Shown: positions 8,743-15,605, counted from the first letter of the stretch. The stretch: DNA of 23,091 nucleotides from a virus (IMGVR_UViG_3300005613_000424:1-23091); one strand, 5' to 3'. Program-made: numbers and translations. Notes: generated by a model from the letters alone, not told the origin.

Positions 8743-10157
8743 TATGAATACTCTACTCTCATTAATCCAAAAGCCATTTTAGATGTTGAAATTCCTCTAA
8801 ATTTAAAACCTACATAATTTCTTATATATCCAAGACGTCTAGCAATAAATCTATTATTATAATCTAGAGGTTCACCATAGTCTAACCAATATTCTGTTCC
8901 ATAAATTATACCATTTTTTGTTAATGAAATAGCTACAGTAGCATCATCACTTACATTAAATCCTGGAATAATTTCTATTTTAATTTTATCAATTGATACA
9001 CTTTCTAAACTTAAAAAAGGAGTAAATAATATCCATTCAATTTTTTCATCATAATGAGTTACTACTGATTCATCAAGTTTTCCTAAGTTTACATCTAATT
9101 TATCTCCATATATCCATAAAGAATTTCTAGCATCAAATATACCATTAATTGCTCTATAAGGATTATCACCAATTGTATCACTTTTTAAAATAGACCAAGC
9201 ATATTGTAAACCTATTGTTTGCATAATAGTTTCATTAAGACATAAAACTTCATTTGGAAGATGAAGTAAAATAAATGTTATTCCATTTTCTGTATAAGTT
9301 TCCATACGCATATCAATAAGTTCAGGTTCAGTATATTGAGCTAAAATTTTATCAACTTCTTTTGTTGATACTTTAACAGATGTTCCAGTAGATAAAGCAT
9401 AAACTGAAACAGCTTCTTCTTTATGACCTCCTGTTATATAAAAAATTCCTTTAACTTCACATTTAGCATGAGTAGCAACTATGCCAATTTTTTGAGCTCT
9501 TGTATCTAATCTTTGAAAAGCAAAATTTTCTGAAGCAACATTTATAAAATATTCTGTTGAATATCTACCAAATACTATTACTTTATTATCTGTAGTTTTA
9601 GCAAGACCAAGAGAAAGATCTGGCATAAATTCTGCTGTAGCATATTTTAAAGGATCAATAGATTCTTCATTATCAATATCAGTATGATAAATATACTCTC
9701 CATCTGTTAAAAAATAATAACCATCAATCCAAACACCATCAATTGGATTTCCTAAATCAGCATCAACTACTTCTCTAAAACCACCTACAGCATCATATAA
9801 AAACATTTTTCCATCTGCAATTATACCTTGTGTATTAAAACTATAAAAATTTTGTAAACGACATTGAGATATTCCAGGAATATCTCCTAAATCAGTAACT
9901 ACACCTAAAGCGGATACTGATATTAAATGTGTACCAGAAACTCTAAAATGATTTTCAAATCTTTCATTATAATTTGCTCCACGATCTATACCTAAACCAG
10001 TACCAAAAGAAGTAAGTCCAGAATATGATTGCATATAACCTTTAGCTCCCAAAATTTCTTTTTCTATTGCATACATATTTATGGGTAAAGCATCCCTATA
10101 ATCTACTAAAGAATTTACTTTATCACCTTTTATTAATGTAACTGGTATTTCAGGCAT
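8742..10157 (-). CDS. P22 gp10-like tail stabilisation (hub) protein
   Basis: At 471 residues it has the length of P22 gp10 (472) and resembles it throughout. Shared features include an N-terminal YRDALPINMYA and KEILGAKGYMQSYSG region, RGANYNERFENHFRVSG, a central DGYYFLTDGEYIYHTDIDNE, TEYF, a later LLHLPNEVL, WSILKSD with YRAINGIFD, and the C-terminal GRI-like GYIRNYVGFKFRGIS. The family is Phage_stabilise (packaged DNA stabilisation protein). In P22 six copies join the gp4 ring to the tailspikes and needle. No signal peptide is present. The RBS is weak (AGAGAT), and an unusually long gap of about 137 bases separates it from the upstream DGR-like gene, so it may rely on its own translation start. 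Confidence in the family is high. Confidence 0.9.
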   Translation of the reverse strand: MPEIPVTLIKGDKVNSLVDYRDALPINMYAIEKEILGAKGYMQSYSGLTSFGTGLGIDRGANYNERFENHFRVSGTHLISVSALGVVTDLGDIPGISQCRLQNFYSFNTQGIIADGKMFLYDAVGGFREVVDADLGNPIDGVWIDGYYFLTDGEYIYHTDIDNEESIDPLKYATAEFMPDLSLGLAKTTDNKVIVFGRYSTEYFINVASENFAFQRLDTRAQKIGIVATHAKCEVKGIFYITGGHKEEAVSVYALSTGTSVKVSTKEVDKILAQYTEPELIDMRMETYTENGITFILLHLPNEVLCLNETIMQTIGLQYAWSILKSDTIGDNPYRAINGIFDARNSLWIYGDKLDVNLGKLDESVVTHYDEKIEWILFTPFLSLESVSIDKIKIEIIPGFNVSDDATVAISLTKNGIIYGTEYWLDYGEPLDYNNRFIARRLGYIRNYVGFKFRGISTSKMAFGLMRVEYS

Positions 10158-10294
10158 TTTTATTATCTCTTTTATTATTTCTTTTCTTAATCTACACTGT
10201 TTATATTTGTAATCATATGTTGGTGTATTGCCTCTTGATTTTGTGTTCCCTTAAAAGCTACTCAGGGTTAGCCTTTATTCTGTTTTAATTATTG
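10158..10294. other. Intergenic gap downstream of the DGR-like variable region
   Basis: This is the longest gap within the otherwise tightly packed late operon. It begins right after the variable region's stop codon. I see no copy of the variable region (no template repeat), no U-tract terminator and no convincing promoter. A 25-codon minus-strand open stretch without a start (10187-10261) reads like a protein tail and could be a remnant. CCCT and AGGG form at best a weak hairpin near 10243-10268. Confidence 0.5.
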
Positions 10295-11827
10295 TTATCT
10301 GCAAAGCCGCCCGCAGATATGCCGATAAACATAACCCGACGAACCATACAAAGCCCAACAGAAGAACCCCGCAATACCACCACTATCAATAGTACCGCCA
10401 AACATAGCCACCCGCCAACCAGTATTTTGATAATAATAATCAGTCACATAGGTGGAGGAACTTCCTCCAACTGCTGAAGGTAAAAACCCTCTCTTGGTCT
10501 GTTCGAGAGTAGTCTGATATCCATTTGCATTATGCAGTGTAATTCCGCTTCCTCCTGTATCCTCCAACCGTGTGTAATTTGTATCAGTATCATCTGCAAA
10601 CTGAGTCTCTACATTATTGACATACGGTATATTGTCATTAACATTAATCCCGTCTACCAACTTCCAAACATGACCAAAGAAGTTTTCAATTCCTCTATAG
10701 CTCATGTAACTCCCAGTAGTTCCATCTCCGCCAGAGGTATTAGCTGTAGCATTTCCGTCTGAATTAGAATTACCTGTTTTTTCTATAGGATTGTAATTAT
10801 TCCAAGCTGGCCATGCTGAACTCCAATCTGTAAGTCCAGCACCGATCATAGACTGTGAATAGAATGAGGCATATTCTATAAGATACAATAATTGAATAGC
10901 TGAAACTAAATCGTAATCCTGTTGTCTCCAACCAGATCCTCTGTTTAAAGCAACTTCTCTAAACTGCGCTCTTGTTCCCTGATTCATAGGAGCTTTACCA
11001 GAGATACTACTCAGCTTATCTCCAGTAGTTGCAGTCCAATCCCTCTGGACTTGGATAACACACTGGTCATTTGCTTGTGTACCAGCCAGAGTTCCGGTTG
11101 CAAGATTGATATAACCCAATCCTGCTTCAAAACTTAAAATATCATACGTCCCATCATTTACAGTACTGCCACTAACTACTATCTTGTCAACTCCTGCCTC
11201 TAAATTTGAAAAAGCGTGTGCAGCCGAATCCGAGTAAATGGTATCGTCAGCACCACCATTATCCGAAAACGAGAAGGTATATGTCGCATCTGAAGGGAGA
11301 TATAAGCCATTAACATATTTCCCCTCTGATGTGTCATACAGCACACCCTCATATGCTCCTATATATCTATAGTCTACAACAGCTCCGTCTTTATTAAAAG
11401 CAGGGTGGAGAGTAAATCCGTCTAAAGGTTTCAGAGAAATATCCCACGTATGCACTGTGCCAGAGTAGCTATACCTATAATAAAACTTAGGAATCTCCAC
11501 CATCACCTGGCCATCTGTGCCATCAAGGTTAGCGCTACCTCCATCCTGCTTCTTAGTAGAGTCATCTGGATCAAGATAATATTCCACATTTCCTGAGTCA
11601 TCTACAACACAGCGTCTCATTGCTACTTGGATAGGAATAATAGAATCATCAGGTTTAGAGGCTACAGCTACGCCTTTCAAAGACCCTGTTCTCTCAATCG
11701 CACTTGGAGTACTTGTATTCTCATCCCACTGAATACCATAATATTCAACAGGAAGGGAAACAGCCTCCACATTTATAACTGAGAATAAAAAACAGATTGC
11801 TATAACTGTAAATAGTATTTTTTTCAT
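10295..11827 (-). CDS. DGR-type variable protein, C-type-lectin-like, with signal peptide
   Basis: This 510-residue protein matches the layout of phage DGR target proteins. Residues 1-22 are a signal peptide (MKKILF, hydrophobic core, VEA site). The body shows features typical of this lectin-like family: EYYGIQWDENTSTPSAIERTG, MRRCVVDD, YYLDPDDSTKK, GQVMVEIPKFYYRY, ISLKPLDGFTLHPAF, RYIGAYEGV, RAQFREVALNRGSGWRQ, SAIQLLYLIEYASFYSQS, YNPIEKTGNSN, YMSYRGIENFFGHVWK and RGFLPSAVGGSSST. An extra small beta domain (about 182-262, with SGSTVNDGTYDI) is inserted in the middle. The last 41 residues (G470 to R510) form the presumed variable ligand-binding surface. The gene is less AT-rich than its neighbours, a sign of transfer. 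Its ATG overlaps the upstream stop (ATGA). Likely role: a diversified binding protein displayed on a surface or on the tail. Confidence 0.85.
   Translation of the reverse strand: MKKILFTVIAICFLFSVINVEAVSLPVEYYGIQWDENTSTPSAIERTGSLKGVAVASKPDDSIIPIQVAMRRCVVDDSGNVEYYLDPDDSTKKQDGGSANLDGTDGQVMVEIPKFYYRYSYSGTVHTWDISLKPLDGFTLHPAFNKDGAVVDYRYIGAYEGVLYDTSEGKYVNGLYLPSDATYTFSFSDNGGADDTIYSDSAAHAFSNLEAGVDKIVVSGSTVNDGTYDILSFEAGLGYINLATGTLAGTQANDQCVIQVQRDWTATTGDKLSSISGKAPMNQGTRAQFREVALNRGSGWRQQDYDLVSAIQLLYLIEYASFYSQSMIGAGLTDWSSAWPAWNNYNPIEKTGNSNSDGNATANTSGGDGTTGSYMSYRGIENFFGHVWKLVDGINVNDNIPYVNNVETQFADDTDTNYTRLEDTGGSGITLHNANGYQTTLEQTKRGFLPSAVGGSSSTYVTDYYYQNTGWRVAMFGGTIDSGGIAGFFCWALYGSSGYVYRHICGRLCR
10298..10420 (-). 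other. Putative DGR variable region (VR)
   Basis: The final 41 sense codons of the lectin-like gene. Read on the minus strand, the 120 bases 10301-10420 contain only 11 adenines and no AA dinucleotide, against an A-rich genome. About half of the codons end in T with diverse first two bases (ACT, ATT, GAT, AGT, GGT, TAT, GTT, CGT, CAT). They sit between conserved codons such as GCG GGG TTC TTC, TCG TCG and GGG CGG CTT TGC. That is what adenine-specific mutagenic retrohoming of AAT/AAC codons leaves behind. The end GGGCGGCTTTGC is GC-rich, as initiation-of-mutagenic-homing regions are. Confidence 0.78.
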
Positions 11828-11841
11828 TGATTATCTCCTAT
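11778..11841 (-). repeat. Signal-peptide/RBS repeat, copy 1
   Basis: A 64-bp block covering the RBS and most of the signal-peptide coding sequence of the DGR-like gene. It aligns without gaps to 12107-12170, with about seven mismatches. The two genes share little beyond this block. Confidence 0.9.
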
Positions 11842-12156
11842 CTCACTATATATTTTATCAATTTTAAGTTTTATCTTTTCTGCTTCTGCTAAGATTAGAC
11901 CTCGCAAAACTTGTAATACTTCAATATCTCCCTGTAAATGATTAATCCGTACTTGTATTTTGGCTATTTGAGCATCTATCTCAGGCAATGTATAAGTCTC
12001 ATCTATATGATTCTCTGTAGTTATTCTATGCTTGATCTTGACTTGATTTATATCTGTTACTTCATAATCCTTGGTAATAGGAATATAAGTCTCGGAAGCA
12101 TGGGCCACTGAGAATAAAAAATAAATCGTTATAACTGCAAATAGTATTTTTTTCAT
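11824..12156 (-). CDS. Small signal-peptide protein with coiled coil, next to the DGR-like gene
   Basis: I cannot assign a family to this 110-residue protein. Residues 1-20 are a signal peptide (MKKILFAVITIYFLFSV then AHA before SET), almost the same as that of the following lectin-like gene. The mature part starts with a beta-like stretch (TYIPITKDYEV) and continues from about residue 55 as a long heptad-rich helix: IDAQIAKIQVRINHLQGDI, then EVLQVLRGLI and EKIKLKIDKI. It could trimerise and support the lectin-like protein. The stop overlaps the start of that gene by 4 bases (ATGA), and its own start overlaps the upstream gene by one base, so the cassette is translated as a unit. A role as a stalk or chaperone is inference. 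Confidence 0.65.
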   Translation of the reverse strand: MKKILFAVITIYFLFSVAHASETYIPITKDYEVTDINQVKIKHRITTENHIDETYTLPEIDAQIAKIQVRINHLQGDIEVLQVLRGLILAEAEKIKLKIDKIYSEIGDNQ

Positions 12157-12170
12157 TAATTACCTCCTAT
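12107..12170 (-). repeat. Signal-peptide/RBS repeat, copy 2
   Basis: Gapless match to 11778-11841 (64 bp, about seven mismatches), covering the RBS and most of the signal-peptide codons of the 110-residue gene. Confidence 0.9.
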
Positions 12171-12698
12171 TGTAAAAGCATTTGTTCCATCTATATATAA
12201 TTGTATACTTTGATATGGTTGATTTAAGACAAGTGTAGCCGCTCCATCAATATTTCCACCAGATTCAAGAGAAATTGTAATATTATGTGCTGCAGCTCCT
12301 CCACTTTCATCCTTTATAACAAATATCCGTGGGTTAGCAACAGTGCCTGAATTTTCATCTTCAGTAGAAATAGTAACTGCTCTTGCTGCTACTGTATTAT
12401 CTACAGCTATAATATAATCAGTGGTTAGTGTGGAAGGGTTATAATCAGCCGCACCTGTGGCAGTCCTTTTAACTGATTGAGCTCCATCTAATATAGTATT
12501 TCCTGTAATAGTAATATCAGTAAAAATTCCTGTTGCTGGAGTAGTAGCACCAATAGTAGTTCCATCTATTGTTCCACTTTCAATATCAACTGAAGGAAAT
12601 ATATCATTACAAAAAATAATTGGTTCAGAAGCATGCGTAAAATTAATTATACCAAAAAAACTTATTAAAATTAATACTAAAATTAATTTTTTTTTCAT
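12156..12698 (-). CDS. Fibre-like beta-repeat protein with signal peptide
   Basis: This 180-residue protein has a Sec signal peptide (MKKKLILVLILISFFG..., THA before SEP). The mature part starts with a common phage fibre motif (IESGTIDGTTIGATTPATGIFTD in two overlapping parts, about 39-60), then GNTILDGAQSV. It ends in a beta domain often found in phage fibres and surface proteins: TDYIIAVDNTVAARAVTIS, RIFVIKDESGGAAAHNITI, and YQSIQLYIDGTNAF. It is probably a trimeric beta fibre. It belongs to the signal-peptide cassette between the gp4-like and gp10-like genes and shares the HASE cleavage-site context with the 110-residue protein. An RBS (AGGAG) precedes the start. Whether it is part of the virion or exported on its own is unclear. 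Confidence 0.68.
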   Translation of the reverse strand: MKKKLILVLILISFFGIINFTHASEPIIFCNDIFPSVDIESGTIDGTTIGATTPATGIFTDITITGNTILDGAQSVKRTATGAADYNPSTLTTDYIIAVDNTVAARAVTISTEDENSGTVANPRIFVIKDESGGAAAHNITISLESGGNIDGAATLVLNQPYQSIQLYIDGTNAFTIGGN

Positions 12699-12706
12699 TA
12701 CTTCTC

Positions 12707-13225
12707 CTATCTATATAATGTAAAAGTAATCGTAGTTGTTGCATTATTTACTGCATTGTTTTCAATAAAAAGTAATTCTTCACCAGTCAATGGTCTTGAT
12801 ATAGTTGCTGGATTAAATGTGGTAATTGTAGCATTATCTATTGAATCTACACCATTACCACCAAAAACATCTATTTTACTAGTTCCCCATCCAGGTAGTA
12901 CAGATGAAGCTGCAGGACGGTATAAATAAAAATCAGTATCATCTGTTGGTCCTGTATCTCCTGGAATAATATCTATTTCTGCAATCCACCAGCCATATAA
13001 AGATTTTGTAGTCATTCCAGGTACTTTATACATAGCGATAGTTGCAGGACTTGAAGCAGTTGCTGAGAATGTTACAGTATAAGTAATAAATCGTACTTCA
13101 GTAAGTTTTGATACTCCATAATATGAGTGATCTGTACAAGTTATTTCTCCAGCAATAATAGCAATTGCATTAAATGGAACTATTAAAATAGTTAAAACAA
13201 AAATAAAAATAACAAATTTTTTCAT
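12707..13225 (-). CDS. Beta-sandwich phage structural-type protein with signal peptide
   Basis: Residues 1-22 of this 172-residue protein form a signal peptide (MKKFVIFIFVLTILIV..., AIA site). The mature part resembles a small beta-sandwich protein found near head-tail genes in many phages: ITYTVTFSA, then LYGWWIAEIDIIPGDTGPTDD, a DVFGGNGVD motif, and ISRPLTGEELLFIENNAVNN with a final TITFTLY. In relatives I know of, the corresponding motifs read PGxTxPTDxYD and DVLGGxGxN, usually without a signal peptide. It is first in the signal-peptide cassette, directly after the gp4-like gene, with a clear AAGGAG RBS. The role is unknown; a head-tail or tail accessory function is plausible. Confidence 0.65.
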   Translation of the reverse strand: MKKFVIFIFVLTILIVPFNAIAIIAGEITCTDHSYYGVSKLTEVRFITYTVTFSATASSPATIAMYKVPGMTTKSLYGWWIAEIDIIPGDTGPTDDTDFYLYRPAASSVLPGWGTSKIDVFGGNGVDSIDNATITTFNPATISRPLTGEELLFIENNAVNNATTTITFTLYR

Positions 13226-13235
13226 TTTTTACTCC

Positions 13236-13982
13236 TTAATCTATATCAGATGAAAGTATTCTAAAATTAATAATTCTTGTTTCAACTCTACCATCTGAAG
13301 TTGTTATTACAATTTTTACATACAAAAGTGATATTCCAGAACCATCAGAAGCTCCATCTGCTTGAACTGTATAATTAATATCTGGAGTATTATTAGCATC
13401 TGCAGTTATTGTTATACCAGTATTTGCTTCAATAGTATAAGAATCAATATCCTCACCATCTATAAGATAAGAATCAAAATGTTCAATAAAATCTGTTATA
13501 TCTCCAATATACATTGTTTTAGTTAAACAAGTATTAGGAGCTTCATTTTGAGTATTAAAAAATCTACTCCATCTATGACCAATTATTGATCCACTTCCTA
13601 CAGGCATTCTATTAGGATGTTGAACTTCTTTTACTAAAGCAGTTGCCGAAGAAAGAAATGATATTCCTGCAGAAGCTTGTCTTATTAAAGTAACATCTGG
13701 TTTTGCTCCTTTACCATAATCGGGCATTAATCTGACTGCAAGATTAACATCATATGAGTGCCAAAATTTTCTATCCATATTATGAGGAGTATTAGGATCA
13801 GGTTCATCTTCAAAAGTATAATTTGTACAAATATTTCTACCATTAAATTCAGCAGCCATATTTTCAAGTTTACCTAAAGCGAGTTCTAAATCTTCAGGAG
13901 AAGGATCAACAGTAATTCCTGAAATTCTTAAAGCTGAAAAAGCTCTATTTAAAATGTCTCCTTTGGTATTATTAACAGCCAT
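13236..13982 (-). CDS. P22 gp4-like head-completion/tail adaptor protein with extra C-terminal beta domain
   Basis: Residues 1-150 match the P22 gp4 family (166 residues): NTKGDILNRAFSALRISG, a DLELALGKLENMAAEFNGR helix, FEDEPDPNTPHN, LAVRLMPDYG and the conserved RMPVGSGS near 125. In P22, gp4 binds the portal after packaging and starts tail assembly. From about M157 the protein carries roughly 90 further residues not found in P22 gp4: YIGDITDFIEHFDSYLIDGE, then a serine/threonine-rich beta stretch, DGSGISLLYVKIVITTSDGR and a final FRILSSD. This looks like a separate beta (Ig-like) domain, possibly displayed outward from the neck. The RBS (AAAGGA) lies within the end of the preceding small gene. 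Confidence 0.85.
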   Translation of the reverse strand: MAVNNTKGDILNRAFSALRISGITVDPSPEDLELALGKLENMAAEFNGRNICTNYTFEDEPDPNTPHNMDRKFWHSYDVNLAVRLMPDYGKGAKPDVTLIRQASAGISFLSSATALVKEVQHPNRMPVGSGSIIGHRWSRFFNTQNEAPNTCLTKTMYIGDITDFIEHFDSYLIDGEDIDSYTIEANTGITITADANNTPDINYTVQADGASDGSGISLLYVKIVITTSDGRVETRIINFRILSSDID

Positions 13983-13987
13983 ACTAA

Positions 13988-14167
13988 TTATCCTTTATGT
14001 GAAAACTTTTTTGCCGGTACTTTTAATTCTGTTTTCTTTGTTTCTGTTTTTCTCATTTCTGCTTTTGCTTCTGCTTTACTTAAAAACCAACCATTTTTAA
14101 GTTCATGTTCATAAGAATTTTCATCACATATTTTAAAACTGCTATTTTTATGTAATATTATTGCCAT
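13988..14167 (-). CDS. Small basic phage protein, 59 residues
   Basis: A short gene with an ATG at 14165-14167 behind AAGGAG and a stop 5 bases before the gp4-like start, so it fits the operon spacing exactly. The product begins MAIILHKNSSFKICDENSYE, has a central NGWFLSKAEA, and ends in a lysine-rich tail (KTELKVPAKKFSHKG). Small proteins of this shape, with a GW-hydrophobic-S motif in the middle, are common between coat and head-completion genes in podophages. Function is unknown; nucleic-acid or capsid contact through the basic tail is only a guess. Confidence 0.65.
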   Translation of the reverse strand: MAIILHKNSSFKICDENSYEHELKNGWFLSKAEAKAEMRKTETKKTELKVPAKKFSHKG

Positions 14168-14211
14168 TTCAATTCTCCTTTCATTTAAATTAATATTCTT
14201 CTACCTAGAAT

Positions 14212-14237
14212 GCCCTCATTCAATTAAGAATGAGGGC
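14212..14237 (-). other. Strong intergenic hairpin upstream of the 59-residue gene
   Basis: Perfect 10-bp stem (gccctcattc with gaatgagggc) and a 6-base loop. There is no U-tract on either side in the direction of transcription, so it is not a canonical terminator. It may stabilise or process the mRNA. Confidence 0.8.
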
Positions 14238-14260
14238 TAGTTAAAGATTAAAAATTATAT

Positions 14261-14509
14261 TTATTCATTAATTTTCTCAAAAATATCATTAACTTTATCC
14301 AAAATATCATTAACTTTATCTAAAATATTATCTAATTGAGGAATTTCTATTTCTCCTATTGTTTGTCTTCCAGATTCACATTCAAGACAAGGTTGAGGAT
14401 CAGGAGGTAAAAAATTTCCTTCTTCATCAGTCTTTCCTGTCCAAACTAATCTTGTACCATCACCACCACAAACTGGACAAGGTGAAGTTATTTTAAATTT
14501 TTTAGCCAT
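14261..14509 (-). CDS. Zinc-ribbon protein with heptad coiled-coil tail
   Basis: This 82-residue protein carries two CxxC knuckles (C11/C14 in CPVCGGDG and C41/C44 in CLEC), which together would bind one zinc ion. Residues about 59-80 are a short parallel coiled coil built from a repeated ILDKVND unit (isoleucine, leucine and valine at the a/d positions), visible in DNA as a direct repeat at about 14281-14325. Similar small CxxC proteins occur between coat and tail genes in other phages. The RBS (AGGAG) is clear. It may be a trimeric or dimeric head-associated adaptor; no function is established. Confidence 0.7.
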   Translation of the reverse strand: MAKKFKITSPCPVCGGDGTRLVWTGKTDEEGNFLPPDPQPCLECESGRQTIGEIEIPQLDNILDKVNDILDKVNDIFEKINE

Positions 14510-14518
14510 AATAATCTC

Positions 14519-15586
14519 CTATGTAACATTACCAGCTGCTACCCAAACACCGCCAGTGAGATCATCATTACCCATTGGACCACCACCAGAAGCTGAATAA
14601 ATCTGAACTGCATCCCATCCTGTATTATTACCAATAAGGTCAGCTTCATCATGGACACGACAATTACCAATCCAACAAAACTGAGCATTTGCATTAGCTG
14701 CTTGTCGTTGTAATACTTTTGTGGGACTTTCATCCCAGAAATCACAATTATCAATCCATTGAATAATTGAACAACCATGAACACAAGCTGCTCCAGAAAC
14801 TTGCTGATGAAAACCACATCCACGTATTAAATTCTCAGCTGGAGATCCTTTAGAACTTCCTACATGTGCAACACCATATTCAGTATAATATTCAAGAAGA
14901 CTATCAACAACATGAACCCATTTACCACCATTATTGAGAATAGCACCAGCACCAGTACCCCCATTAACTTTACAATTTTTAATTAAAACTGAATTACCAG
15001 CACCATAAAGTAAATCGCTAGCATTATAATCATCACTAATTCCAATAACAGGCATCTGCATATGAACTGATGTACCACCTTCAGCAAATGTCCAATTAGT
15101 TTTAGTAATAGTTTCAGTACTGAGACATTTAATTGTAGTGAAATTGTGAATTTCTACATTTGGTCTACAAATTGAAATTGTAGGTTGAGCTACATCAACA
15201 GGACCACCTAACCAAGTATAACCATGAGCAATCAATCTGATTTGACCTATACCACCCACATTAGTTCCACCAGCAGTCCACAACATAACATCTGAACCTA
15301 AATTACTACCTGCACGAGAAAAATTTACATTTTCAGAATATAAACCACCAAGAACATGAATATCTACATTATGTAAACAATTATCAGGTGAGTTTGCTAT
15401 ATCTACAGCTGCCTGAATTGTCTTTGTTGCTTGACCAACTGATTTACCATCATTACCTCTTTTACCATTATTATCACTCACAAACAAATGTTTGCGAACT
15501 CCATTTACTGCAAAATCAAGATCATCTCTTGATACATTTAATCCTGTGTGAAAAAAATTTCTATATTGATGTCCTAAATTTGTCAT
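14519..15586 (-). CDS. Right-handed beta-helix protein within the head gene block
   Basis: At 355 residues this has pectate-lyase-like beta-helix character. After a short head (HQYRNFFHTGLNVSRDDLDF) comes HLFVSDNNGKRGNDGKS, AT-KTIQAAVDIANS, then VDIHVLGGLYSENVNFSRAG. The rest consists of rungs such as VEIHNFTTIKC, SVLIKNCKVNGGTG, WVHVVDSLLEYY, NLIRGCGFHQQ and WIDNCDFWDES. It ends GGVWVAAGNVT. No catalytic set is recognisable and there is no signal peptide. Its location between coat and gp4 genes, not in the tail region, suggests a head-attached fibre or decoration protein that binds glycans, though a tail role cannot be excluded. The RBS (CAAGGAG) follows a strong hairpin. Confidence 0.72.
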   Translation of the reverse strand: MTNLGHQYRNFFHTGLNVSRDDLDFAVNGVRKHLFVSDNNGKRGNDGKSVGQATKTIQAAVDIANSPDNCLHNVDIHVLGGLYSENVNFSRAGSNLGSDVMLWTAGGTNVGGIGQIRLIAHGYTWLGGPVDVAQPTISICRPNVEIHNFTTIKCLSTETITKTNWTFAEGGTSVHMQMPVIGISDDYNASDLLYGAGNSVLIKNCKVNGGTGAGAILNNGGKWVHVVDSLLEYYTEYGVAHVGSSKGSPAENLIRGCGFHQQVSGAACVHGCSIIQWIDNCDFWDESPTKVLQRQAANANAQFCWIGNCRVHDEADLIGNNTGWDAVQIYSASGGGPMGNDDLTGGVWVAAGNVT

Positions 15587-15605
15587 AATTTATTCTCCTT
15601 GTTCA

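Noticed and set aside
10158-10294. Template repeat for the DGR
   Set aside because: I compared this gap with the variable region and saw no shared constant blocks such as the GRL or AGFF codons on either strand.
10292-10762. Plus-strand open frames opposite the lectin-like gene
   Set aside because: They are antisense shadows caused by the adenine-poor sense strand; no RBS and no recognisable product.
14539-14823. Second minus-strand frame inside the beta-helix gene
   Set aside because: It is an out-of-frame hydrophobic shadow of the beta-helix gene, which has the better RBS and a recognisable fold pattern.
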